This document shows positions 1 to 5,324 of a stretch of 5,324 nt of DNA, piece by piece. The DNA lies in the NCBI GenBank assembly GCA_019456245.1, contig VRUF01000066.1:6768-12091 (forward strand), written 5' to 3'. The stretch's first letter is position 1. Each line of letters opens with the position of its first letter. A program made the translations under genes and the position numbers. The notes beneath the pieces are model-generated. The model saw nothing but the letters and a program-made list of their open reading frames with translations, was not told the origin of the DNA and made no database searches. This stretch comes from Planctomycetota bacterium (GTDB lineage: Bacteria > Planctomycetota > Phycisphaerae > Sedimentisphaerales > Anaerohalosphaeraceae).

Positions 1-185
1 GCGGGGCCGAGATCGAGCAGGCTGTTATCTCTGCGCTGCATGATGCTTATTCTGACAAAGTGGATATGACGACTGAGATGATACTTGGAGTTTTGAAGAC
101 TTCACCGCCAATATCGGTGACAATGCGTGAAAAAGTTGAGGAACTTTATGCATGGGCCGAGGGGAGATGTGTTCCAGCGGATTAG
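1..185 (+). CDS. AAA+ ATPase, Ycf46/SpoVK-like, C-terminal fragment (partial at left edge)
   Basis: The frame beginning at base 3 is open from the left edge to a TAG at 183-185 and encodes about 60 residues: GAEIEQAVISALHDAYSD, then a helix with MTTEMILGVLK, then TSPPISVTMREKVEELYAWA and a short tail ending in CVPAD. The opening G-A-E-I-E-Q-A-V matches the sensor-2 region of the small C-terminal lid domain of AAA+ ATPases. The 'SVTMREKVEELYAWA' ending is what I remember for Ycf46-like proteins (FtsH/SpoVK-related, without protease domain). Walker A and B motifs would lie to the left of the window, so nothing about catalysis can be seen here. The gene ends before the strong promoter at 260-288, so the exporter operon downstream does not depend on it for transcription. 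The AAA+ lid assignment is fairly secure; the exact subfamily is from memory. Confidence 0.8.
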   Translation, partial: GAEIEQAVISALHDAYSDKVDMTTEMILGVLKTSPPISVTMREKVEELYAWAEGRCVPAD

Positions 186-259
186 GCGGTTTGCAGGGGT
201 ATTGAGGGGGATTTTGCGAAAGTCGGGGCGGCTTTGTCTGGCGTAAATGCATGTGATGA

Positions 260-288
260 TTGACGTTATGTGTGGGGGCAGGTATAAT
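260..288 (+). promoter_or_regulatory. Sigma70-type promoter of the exporter operon
   Basis: TTGACG at 260-265 (5 of 6 matches to the -35 consensus) and TATAAT at 283-288 (6 of 6) are separated by exactly 17 bp, the optimal spacing for a housekeeping sigma factor. Transcription would be expected to start near 294-296, giving a short leader of about 45 bases before the ATG at 341. The promoter lies in the only gap of note upstream of the three-gene operon, so it is probably the operon promoter. This is seen directly in the sequence; activity is inferred. Confidence 0.75.
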
Positions 289-294
289 TATACC
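281..294 (+). promoter_or_regulatory. Perfect 14-bp palindrome over the -10 box, possible operator
   Basis: GGTATAATTATACC reads identically on both strands with no central spacer. It covers the whole -10 element and extends almost to the predicted transcription start. A dimeric repressor bound here would block open-complex formation. The palindrome also creates a TATAAT on the minus strand (287-292), but no -35-like hexamer sits at the right distance on that side (CCTGCG at 315-310), so a divergent promoter is unlikely. AT-rich -10 regions form short palindromes by chance, so the operator role is tentative. Confidence 0.35.
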
Positions 295-303
295 CTTAAG
301 GAT

Positions 304-348
304 ATGTCTCGCAGGAATATGATTTTTTTTGGCAACAACTATGAATAG
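304..348 (+). other. Short leader reading frame overlapping the operon's first start codon
   Basis: An ATG at 304 opens a 14-codon frame (MSRRNMIFFGNNYE) that stops at TAG 346-348, overlapping the ATG at 341 in another frame. A second in-frame ATG lies at 319. It contains the T8 run at 323-330. The purine stretches AAGGA (298-302) and GGA (314-316) are too close to these ATGs for normal ribosome binding, so translation is doubtful. It could be a coupling leader, or the true N-terminus displaced by a one-base homopolymer change: deleting one T joins MSRRNMIFL directly to ATTMNRGL of the downstream protein. Confidence 0.2.
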
Positions 349-1426
349 AGGGTTATCGGAAAAACGGTCTTGGGTTTTTATTGCGGTGCTGTTTGGAACT
401 GTAAATATAGCCATGGGATGCGCGGTTCCTGTTTTTCGTTATGCGCTTGAGCGATGGGAAAGCGACCCTTATATCGTTACAGTAAATCGCGGGGAGAATT
501 CGTCTGAGGCGATCGGTCAAGCTTGCGAATTGCTGGACAATTTTTCATCGTGGGACAATGACGATCCTGCGAATTTGGTGATGCACGAGTATAAGTCAAC
601 AGATAAAGTTAAGCTTGCCGCGGGACAGATGTCTGTGCACTTTCCGTATTCTTCACAAATCGAAAAGCCTATATTGATCGATAAGATCAGCGAAAAAGCA
701 GTGAAGGAAATTGTGGATTCACCGATGCGGTCGGAAATTGCAAAACGGCTTGTCGGCGCCGATTCTGCGGTGTGGGTGTTCCTTGAAAGCTCGGATGCGA
801 AGAAGAATAAGGCTGCGTTTGAACTGGTTGAAAAAAAGCTTAAGGAACTTGAAGAAAATCTGATGCTTCCGGATGACGAACTTGCCGCCGAGAGCGGCAT
901 GGTAATCGCCGAGGAAAATGAGGATGTGGTAAGGATATCTTTTTCGATGTTGAAGCTTGCCAGAAATAACAAGGATGAGAAGTTTTTGATCGATCTTCTG
1001 CTGGACAGCGAAGGTGATCTGCGTAAATATGACGATGAGCCTTTGGTGTTTCCGGTGTTTGGCCGGGGAATCGTGTTGTTTGCATTGGTTGGAGACGGGA
1101 TAAGCGAGGAAAATATCGAAGAGTCATGTTTGTTTCTTACGGGGCCGTGTTCGTGCCAGGTTAAGGCGCTTAACCCGGGGCTGGATATGCTGATCAAGTT
1201 TAACTGGGATAATGCTTTGATGGAATCGCTTATTGTCGAGGAGTTTGAAATGCCTGAGCTTGAGGGGTTGGGGTTGGACGAGGTGGTTGAGGCAGCAGTG
1301 GATGTAGAAGTTGTGACGGAGGAGGCAAGTGATAACCGGCTTTTGCGGAATGTGCTGGGTTTACTGGTAATATTGGCGTTAATCGTTGGCGGTGGAACGT
1401 GGGCCCTGAGGGAACGCAAGCAGTAA
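341..1426 (+). CDS. Secreted, C-terminally anchored protein of planctomycete ABC-exporter operon (function unknown)
   Basis: I recognise the family pattern but know no defined function for it. Counting from the ATG at 341 (361 aa), an N-terminal signal peptide with a basic n-region (MNRGLSEKR) and hydrophobic core (WVFIAVLFGTVNIAMG) ends at Cys27. AMGC is a weak lipobox, so the protein may be lipid-modified. The string C-AVPVFRYALERW follows at 27-39; I recall near-identical strings at the same place in many Planctomycetota proteins. A stretch AVWVFLESSD (about 143-152) followed by a Lys/Glu-rich helix looks thioredoxin-fold-like, but there is no CxxC. GPCSC sits at 268-272, then an acidic linker (about 300-333), one transmembrane helix (about 337-356) and a basic end, RERKQ. 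Most of the chain should therefore be extracytoplasmic, held at the C-terminus. The permease gene begins 19 bp downstream, so the two are surely co-transcribed and probably work together. A TTG at 329 is an alternative in-frame start; neither start has a well-placed Shine-Dalgarno sequence. Confidence 0.85.
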   Translation: MNRGLSEKRSWVFIAVLFGTVNIAMGCAVPVFRYALERWESDPYIVTVNRGENSSEAIGQACELLDNFSSWDNDDPANLVMHEYKSTDKVKLAAGQMSVHFPYSSQIEKPILIDKISEKAVKEIVDSPMRSEIAKRLVGADSAVWVFLESSDAKKNKAAFELVEKKLKELEENLMLPDDELAAESGMVIAEENEDVVRISFSMLKLARNNKDEKFLIDLLLDSEGDLRKYDDEPLVFPVFGRGIVLFALVGDGISEENIEESCLFLTGPCSCQVKALNPGLDMLIKFNWDNALMESLIVEEFEMPELEGLGLDEVVEAAVDVEVVTEEASDNRLLRNVLGLLVILALIVGGGTWALRERKQ

Positions 1427-1433
1427 TGTTTGT

Positions 1434-1438
1434 GGGAG
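1434..1438 (+). promoter_or_regulatory. Ribosome binding site of the permease gene
   Basis: GGGAG lies 7 bases before the ATG at 1446, inside the 19-bp gap after the stop of the preceding gene. It fixes the permease start and allows independent or coupled initiation. Confidence 0.7.
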
Positions 1439-1445
1439 TGTAAAA

Positions 1446-2759
1446 ATGAACATCAGACGATTGGTTTTTAAAGAAATAGCTTACCGGAAGGTGAATTTTG
1501 CGCTTTCGGTGGTTTGCGTTGCTGTTGCAGTCGCCAGCGTTGTTGGGGCGATGGTTGTTTTGAAGGGTCATGATGTTCGGACAGGGGAAATACTTGCGGC
1601 CAAGGGGGCGGAAACAGAAAAGCAGATGAAGGCGCTTGACGGAGATGTTGCCAGGTCGATGCTTAAGCTTGGGTTTAATGTTGTGGTTTTGCCTAAGGAT
1701 CAGAACCTTGGTGACTGGTATGCGGACGATTTTGGCGCGAAGTATATGCCGGAGGAATATGTGGAGCGGCTTGCAAATTCGAAGATCATGACAGTGCGGC
1801 ATTTGCTTCCGAGTTTGCAGCAGAAGCTTGTATGGCCGGAAACTAAACGGACGATCATTCTTATAGGTACGCGGGGTGAAGTGCCTAATATTCATAAATC
1901 GGCGAAGAAGCCGCTGATCGAGCCAGTTGCATGGGGGACGATAGTTGTTGGGTATGAACTTCATCAGAGCCTTGAGCTTAAAGCAGATGAGACGGTGACG
2001 CTTTTGGGGCGGGAGTTTACGATTGCAAAGTGTCATGGGGAGCGCGGCAATAAGGACGATATAACTTTGTGGATCCATCTTGGCCAGGCACAGGAGATGC
2101 TCGATAAGGAAGGTAAAATCAGCGCGATACTGGCGCTGGAGTGTGCGTGCGCGTGGGCCGATATCGCAAAAGTGCGTCAAGAGATATGCGGGCTGCTGCC
2201 TGAGACGCAGGTTGTTGAGAAGGGTTCGCAGGCGATCGCACGTGCTGAGACAAGAAAACGGGTTGCAGAAGAAGCAACGGCAGCGATGGAACGTGAAAAA
2301 CAATTTCGCGGGAATTTGAAACGCGGTCGTGAGAATTTTGCTTCCGTGCTTGTTTGTGTTGTTATCGCAGCGTGTGCTTTTATAGTCGGAGCACTTGCTT
2401 ACGGAAATGTTCGGAGCAGGAGATGGGAAGTCGGGGTGCTGCGTTCTATGGGATATCGGTCGAAACAGATACTTGGATTGTTCCTTTCCAAGGCGGCTTT
2501 GACGGGAGTTTTGGGAGGGCTTGGAGGTATTGTAATCGGGATCGCAAGCGGGGTTGCAGGGTTTGGTTACCTTGAAGGTAATGGAGGTGAAACGATCGGG
2601 GTGAGCGAACTTTTTGCCGGTTCTTATGAATCGTGGATGATTCTTTTTGTTTCTATCATTGTGATAACACCTGTGTTCAGTGCCGTTGCCAGCTGGATAC
2701 CGTCGGTTGCGGCGGTAAGGCAGGATCCTGCTGATATACTTTGCACGGAGGGTGTTTGA
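1446..2759 (+). CDS. ABC exporter permease, FtsX/MacB type
   Basis: This 437-residue inner-membrane permease should pair with the ATPase encoded immediately downstream. It has the four-helix MacB/LolCE/FtsX plan: TM1 at about 18-38, a large extracytoplasmic domain at 40-298, TM2 at about 300-320, TM3 at about 345-372, TM4 at about 395-418 and a short cytoplasmic tail. The FtsX-family signature appears after TM2 (RRWEVGVLRSMGYRSKQI, 325-342), and a typical ending, PSVAAVRQDPADIL, at 419-432. A charged, probably coiled stretch (about 264-296) leads into TM2, like the stalk of MacB. The extracytoplasmic domain carries LECACAW at 231-237, a CxC pair that may match the CSC motif of the preceding protein. 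Family knowledge: such permeases couple ATP hydrolysis to movements in the periplasmic domain (mechanotransmission) and extract or export lipoproteins, drugs or peptides, or regulate envelope hydrolases. The substrate cannot be read from the sequence. The stop overlaps the ATPase start by one base. Confidence 0.93.
   Translation: MNIRRLVFKEIAYRKVNFALSVVCVAVAVASVVGAMVVLKGHDVRTGEILAAKGAETEKQMKALDGDVARSMLKLGFNVVVLPKDQNLGDWYADDFGAKYMPEEYVERLANSKIMTVRHLLPSLQQKLVWPETKRTIILIGTRGEVPNIHKSAKKPLIEPVAWGTIVVGYELHQSLELKADETVTLLGREFTIAKCHGERGNKDDITLWIHLGQAQEMLDKEGKISAILALECACAWADIAKVRQEICGLLPETQVVEKGSQAIARAETRKRVAEEATAAMEREKQFRGNLKRGRENFASVLVCVVIAACAFIVGALAYGNVRSRRWEVGVLRSMGYRSKQILGLFLSKAALTGVLGGLGGIVIGIASGVAGFGYLEGNGGETIGVSELFAGSYESWMILFVSIIVITPVFSAVASWIPSVAAVRQDPADILCTEGV
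2747..2752 (+). promoter_or_regulatory. Ribosome binding site that fixes the ATPase start
   Basis: GGAGGG lies inside the last codons of the permease, 6 bases before the ATG at 2759. This supports ATG 2759 over an in-frame TTG at 2741, which lies upstream of this site and would add six non-conserved residues. Confidence 0.8.
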
Positions 2760-3427
2760 TGCTCGAAGTAACTAATATAAGCAAACGATTTGTTAAGGAC
2801 GGGATAATCATCCATGCTCTTTGCGGTGTGGATATTACCGTCGGCAGCGGTGAGTTCGTGGTGGTATCCGGTGCCAGCGGAAGCGGTAAGACAACTTTGT
2901 TGCTTGGGGCGTCAGGTTTGATGCGGCCTGACGGGGGTGAAGTTGTTATAGACGGGCAGCGGCCGTACGAATTGGCAGACAATGCTCGGAGCGGGCTGCT
3001 TGCGTCTAAGACGGGATTTGTTTTTCAGCAGTTTCATCTTATCCCATACCTTAATGTTATCGATAATGTTCTTGTTCGGTCAGGTGCAGCAGGGAGCAGG
3101 TTTCGGCGAGGAAGAGGGGAGGAATTGATCGGGAAATTCGGATTGAGCGAACGGGTGAAACATTATCCGGCCCAGCTTAGTACGGGGGAAAAGCAGCGGG
3201 TTGCTCTTGCCCGGGCGTTGTATAATGAACCAAAGCTGATACTTGCCGATGAACCTACTGGTAATCTTGATGACGAAAACAGCCGAATCGTTCTTGGATA
3301 TCTGTCTGAGTTTGCCGAAAACGGTGGAGCAGTGCTGGTAGTAAGTCACGATAGCAAGGTTTCTGAATTTGCCGGCAGGTGCATTGAACTTGAATGCGGA
3401 AAAATTGTAGGGGAAAAAGTGGTTTAG
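2759..3427 (+). CDS. ABC exporter ATP-binding protein, LolD/MacB type
   Basis: This 222-residue nucleotide-binding subunit powers the preceding permease at the cytoplasmic face. All motifs are present in order: Walker A GASGSGKT (38-45), Q-loop FQQF (89-92), signature LSTGEKQR (140-147), Walker B LILADEP with catalytic Glu165, D-loop NLD (169-171) and switch His197 (VVSHD). FQQFHLIPYLNVIDNV and DEPTGNLD are typical of the LolD/MacB/FtsE subclass that partners FtsX-type permeases. The signature has Thr and Glu where the canonical form is LSGGQ; the Ser and second Gly that contact ATP are kept. The length is normal for stand-alone LolD-type subunits. The start ATG shares its A with the TGA of the permease and has a strong GGAGGG, so the two subunits are translationally coupled. 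Nothing in the sequence separates a LolD-like from a MacB-like substrate. Confidence 0.96.
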   Translation: MLEVTNISKRFVKDGIIIHALCGVDITVGSGEFVVVSGASGSGKTTLLLGASGLMRPDGGEVVIDGQRPYELADNARSGLLASKTGFVFQQFHLIPYLNVIDNVLVRSGAAGSRFRRGRGEELIGKFGLSERVKHYPAQLSTGEKQRVALARALYNEPKLILADEPTGNLDDENSRIVLGYLSEFAENGGAVLVVSHDSKVSEFAGRCIELECGKIVGEKVV

Positions 3428-3437
3428 AACCCCCTAC
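3407..3437. terminator. Possible bidirectional terminator between convergent operons
   Basis: GTAGGGG (3407-3413) and CCCCTAC (3431-3437) are perfect 7-bp inverted repeats around a 17-base loop that contains the ATPase stop codon. An inner GTT/AAC pairing (3422-3424 with 3428-3430) can stack on the 3' arm. On the minus strand the hairpin is followed by AATTTTT, a good U-tract. On the plus strand it is followed by the weaker GTTTACGTTTT. The element overlaps the last codons of the ATPase and the stop of the small minus-strand gene (3434-3436). The loop is large for an intrinsic terminator, so confidence is moderate. Confidence 0.45.
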
Positions 3438-3529
3438 CGTTTACGTTTTCGGGCAAGGATAAACACGATGATCGCAGTGATTATCACTATTACCAGAACT
3501 TCCTGCGGGCCAACCAACAGTGCCAACAT
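3434..3529 (-). CDS. Small single-helix membrane protein with TatA-like N-terminus (31 aa)
   Basis: On the minus strand an ATG at 3529-3527 opens 31 codons ending at TAG 3436-3434. The protein has a short start (MLALLV), then GPQEV, then an uninterrupted hydrophobic helix (LVIVIITAIIVFILA, residues 12-26) and a very basic end (RKRKR, 27-31). The G-P-x-E turn before a single helix, with positive charges after it, is the layout of the first part of TatA/TatE proteins. The usual FG hinge, LP motif and amphipathic helix of TatA are absent. The predicted topology is N-out, C-in. GGAGA at 3543-3539 lies 9 bases upstream. The gene starts 41 bp after the stop of the outer-membrane efflux gene on the same strand, so it is probably the last gene of that operon. 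The coding call rests on composition and the ribosome binding site; a functional Tat role is not supported. An in-frame TTG six bases upstream is an alternative start. Confidence 0.6.
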   Translation of the reverse strand: MLALLVGPQEVLVIVIITAIIVFILARKRKR

Positions 3530-3538
3530 TGACAATTT

Positions 3539-3543
3539 TCTCC
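3539..3543 (-). promoter_or_regulatory. Ribosome binding site of the small membrane protein
   Basis: On the minus strand GGAGA lies 9 bases before the ATG at 3529-3527 and 31 bases after the stop codon of the upstream efflux gene (2 fewer than the end of the 41-bp gap would allow for a leaderless overlap). Its presence is one of the main reasons to accept the 31-codon frame as a gene. Confidence 0.55.
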
Positions 3544-3570
3544 AGAATCAATACCACCGGGCAAAACGAC

Positions 3571-5322
3571 TTATCTTGCCGTCTGGCTTTTCATCCAGCT
3601 TTTTATTGCATCTTCGCTGGGATTTGTTTGCTTCTTCTTCGTTAACGAAGTGAGATTATCGTTTGTGAGAGCGAGTTTGTCAACCATTTTGTGTGTTTGC
3701 CACATTCCATCCGGTTTTACCTGCAGGACGCCGGCATCTCGATAGAAATCGAGCATCGCAACGGTGTAGTCGACGAGTGCGGCAGTTGCTATATTTTTTG
3801 CATTGAAGAAGTCTTTCTGTGCATCGAGGACATCTCGTGTATTTGCACGATTGTACTGTATTAGGAGCGAAGTGCTTTTGAATCGCTCGTCAGCGAGTTT
3901 GAGGCTTTCCTGCTGGAGGCGGTATATCTCGGCAGCGTTTGTGAGGTCGCGGTGTGTCTGCCTGATGGCGTGTTTGATATTGTCGGCTGCCTGGGCGTGG
4001 TTGCGTTTTTGCCGATCGAGAACTATGAGAGCTTTGCGGTATTGATTGCGTTCTGCTTTTCGGTCGACGGGAAGGTCAAGTTCAAGACCCAGGTCTATTG
4101 CACTGTCTTTGGTTTTTACCGAAGAAAGGCCTGTCTTGGTTTGGCCTGCAACAACGAGATTAAGTTCGGCTCTTAGAAGATCTTTTGCGACAATGATTTT
4201 TCGTTCGGCGTCTTTTATGGCGTCTGCGGTATTCATCAGATCGAGGCGGCTGGTCATAGCGGTCTGTATTGCCTGATCGGCGGAGAAGGAAGGCGACGAA
4301 AGTGTTTTATTTGCAAGGATGTCAAGCTCGTTAAGATCGAGTTTGAAATTATCTGTTGGCGCAATACTCATCGCGATTTTGAAATCGTCGAGCATCTGCT
4401 GGTACAGTTTTTCTTGTTCGATGGAGATGTCCCATGCCTGCAGCCTGTCCTGGTGGGCCTGCTCGAGTTCGTATTTGGGGAGACGGCCGTTGCTTACGAA
4501 TTTCTCCATTTGGACATAGGTTCGGTTGAGTGTGTCGTAGTTTAAGCGAGCATTTTCAGCAAGGTCATGCTGCTGGAGCACGCGGTAATACTTGGCGATG
4601 ATCGAGACAACGAATTCCTTTCGGAATCTGCTGAATGTTCTAATCTGGTATAGAGTGTCCCGCTGGGCCTGTGTGAGGTTTTCCAGGACGATATTGCGGG
4701 AGCTTCCGCGCAGAAAAGGTTTTTTTACCGTAGCCGACAATAATGTAGTAAATCCGCTACGGAAGTCTCCGGACAGGATGTCTACCCATGCGAATGCGAC
4801 AGAGGTGCTTATCTGCGTTCCTGTTTCCAGGAGTTGGCTAAACCCATAAGTAGCCTCTCTTGAGAAGCCTTCGATATCGCGTGTGTTGTCTTTTTCGAAA
4901 CCAAGGCGAGTTCTGGCGAAAGGGTTTGGATGGTAGGCATGCCGTATAAGTGTTAGATCGAGAGCCTTGACGTACAGGTTCTCCTTCTGCGTCTGGTATT
5001 GCCTGTTATGTTCGATGGCAAAGGCAACGGCATCGGTAAGCGTAAGCACTCCGGATGGTGGGAGTTGGTCTTCAATACTGACAGAGAGGTCGCTTTTGTA
5101 TGCATCGATGTCATAGTCGACCTTTTCGATACCGGTTTGCTTCCATGTAGAATCTATTGCCTGGTATGTTTCTTCGTCTGCGAGCTTCTTGTAGTCTTTC
5201 GTTGATTGCGAGCATCCTGTGAGGATAAGGACCGTCGCAATTATGCAAAAGTACGCAGACACGCAGCGTCTGGAAGAGGTTAGATTTGCAATCCCTGCGC
5301 GATGTTTTGTTCTGTAGTACAC
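3571..5322 (-). CDS. TolC-family outer-membrane efflux lipoprotein (start may lie beyond right edge)
   Basis: A trimeric outer-membrane duct protein of tripartite efflux or type I secretion systems. From the GTG at 5322-5320 it is 583 aa. A signal peptide with basic n-region (RTKHR, RR) and core YFCIIATVLIL ends in a good lipobox, LTGC, with Cys37 as the lipidation site. An OEP-type core runs from about 93 to 531: LTLTDAVAFAIEHNRQYQ (93-110) opens the first repeat, long Gln/Glu/Arg-rich alpha-helical hairpins follow, GLELDLPVDRKAERNQYRKA (412-431) marks the second beta-strand-to-helix part, and NTRDVLDAQKDFFNAKN with DYTVAMLDFYRDAG (494-531) closes it. Beyond it is a polar tail of about 50 residues not needed for the TolC fold. 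The total is longer than typical family members of about 450-500 aa. The frame stays open to the window edge, so a start further upstream is possible; the signal peptide argues that 5322 or very near is right. It converges on the exporter operon, and no adaptor gene is visible. Confidence 0.92.
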   Translation of the reverse strand: MYYRTKHRAGIANLTSSRRCVSAYFCIIATVLILTGCSQSTKDYKKLADEETYQAIDSTWKQTGIEKVDYDIDAYKSDLSVSIEDQLPPSGVLTLTDAVAFAIEHNRQYQTQKENLYVKALDLTLIRHAYHPNPFARTRLGFEKDNTRDIEGFSREATYGFSQLLETGTQISTSVAFAWVDILSGDFRSGFTTLLSATVKKPFLRGSSRNIVLENLTQAQRDTLYQIRTFSRFRKEFVVSIIAKYYRVLQQHDLAENARLNYDTLNRTYVQMEKFVSNGRLPKYELEQAHQDRLQAWDISIEQEKLYQQMLDDFKIAMSIAPTDNFKLDLNELDILANKTLSSPSFSADQAIQTAMTSRLDLMNTADAIKDAERKIIVAKDLLRAELNLVVAGQTKTGLSSVKTKDSAIDLGLELDLPVDRKAERNQYRKALIVLDRQKRNHAQAADNIKHAIRQTHRDLTNAAEIYRLQQESLKLADERFKSTSLLIQYNRANTRDVLDAQKDFFNAKNIATAALVDYTVAMLDFYRDAGVLQVKPDGMWQTHKMVDKLALTNDNLTSLTKKKQTNPSEDAIKSWMKSQTAR

Positions 5323-5324
5323 CA

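Noticed and set aside
186..259. Terminator after the AAA+ gene
   Set aside because: I looked for inverted repeats followed by a T-run in this stretch and found none that are convincing.
287..315. Divergent minus-strand promoter from the mirrored TATAAT
   Set aside because: The expected -35 position reads CCTGCG, which is not a match, and no credible minus-strand gene follows.
25..414. 129-codon minus-strand frame spanning the AAA+ end, the promoter and the start of the operon
   Set aside because: It has no family resemblance and runs through a strong plus-strand promoter and two genes of the other strand.
517..1419. 300-codon open frame on the minus strand opposite the first operon gene
   Set aside because: Its product is a Ser/Thr-rich low-complexity chain, and it is fully antisense to a gene with a signal peptide, conserved motifs and operon context. 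Long antisense frames are common opposite this type of codon use.
1230..2303. 357-codon minus-strand frame opposite the permease
   Set aside because: The product is rich in His, Pro, Arg and Cys with no domain pattern, and it lies opposite a clear FtsX-type permease.
2741..2758. Upstream TTG start for the ATPase
   Set aside because: The GGAGGG at 2747-2752 lies downstream of the TTG and is ideally placed for ATG 2759, where LolD-type proteins normally begin.
3468..3653. 61-codon plus-strand frame after the ATPase
   Set aside because: It overlaps the small minus-strand gene and the end of the duct gene, has no ribosome binding site and looks like no known protein. The minus-strand reading of the same bases is far more protein-like.
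1..5324. CRISPR arrays, tRNA or rRNA genes, insertion sequences or attachment sites
   Set aside because: No regularly spaced repeats, tRNA cloverleaf arms, rRNA-like stretches, transposase motifs or flanking inverted or direct repeats were seen. The window is almost entirely filled by the listed coding regions.

Overview
The window looks like a chromosomal segment from a planctomycete-type bacterium. The reasons are the string after the signal peptide of the first complete gene (C-VPVFRYALERW), the exporter architecture next to it and the style of the outer-membrane factor; I recall all of these from Planctomycetota proteins, not from a search. By eye the base composition is moderate (mid-to-upper 40s % GC), with GTG/TTG-rich, G-heavy coding on the sense strands. 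That would fit a Phycisphaerae-like lineage better than the high-GC Pirellulales, but this placement is inference.

Layout. Positions 1-185 hold the C-terminal end of a plus-strand AAA+ ATPase that resembles the Ycf46/SpoVK-like group. The 143-155 bp gap that follows contains a near-consensus sigma70-type promoter (TTGACG, 17 bp, TATAAT). Its -10 box lies inside a perfect 14-bp palindrome. This promoter should drive a compact three-gene plus-strand operon: (i) a secreted or lipoprotein-like protein with a C-terminal membrane anchor and a GPCSC motif (341-1426), (ii) a four-helix FtsX/MacB-type permease with a large extracytoplasmic domain carrying its own CxC motif (1446-2759), and (iii) a LolD/MacB-type ATPase whose ATG overlaps the permease stop by one base (2759-3427). 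Together they make a complete ABC exporter of the type that moves or pulls on envelope substrates rather than importing nutrients.

The minus strand converges on this operon. A TolC-family outer-membrane efflux lipoprotein runs from the right edge to 3571. It is followed 41 bp later by a 31-residue single-helix membrane protein (3434-3529), which resembles the first helix of TatA. The convergent stop codons are only 6 bp apart and are bracketed by inverted repeats (3407-3437) that could terminate transcription in both directions.

How they may work together. The plus-strand genes supply an inner-membrane exporter and a periplasmic partner, and the minus-strand gene supplies an outer-membrane duct. 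No HlyD/MacA-type adaptor is encoded here. Either it lies upstream of the duct gene beyond the right edge, or the two units are independent. The most notable points are the small TatA-like gene, the two extracytoplasmic CxC motifs in adjacent partner proteins, and a short overlapping reading frame with a T8 tract at the start of the operon.
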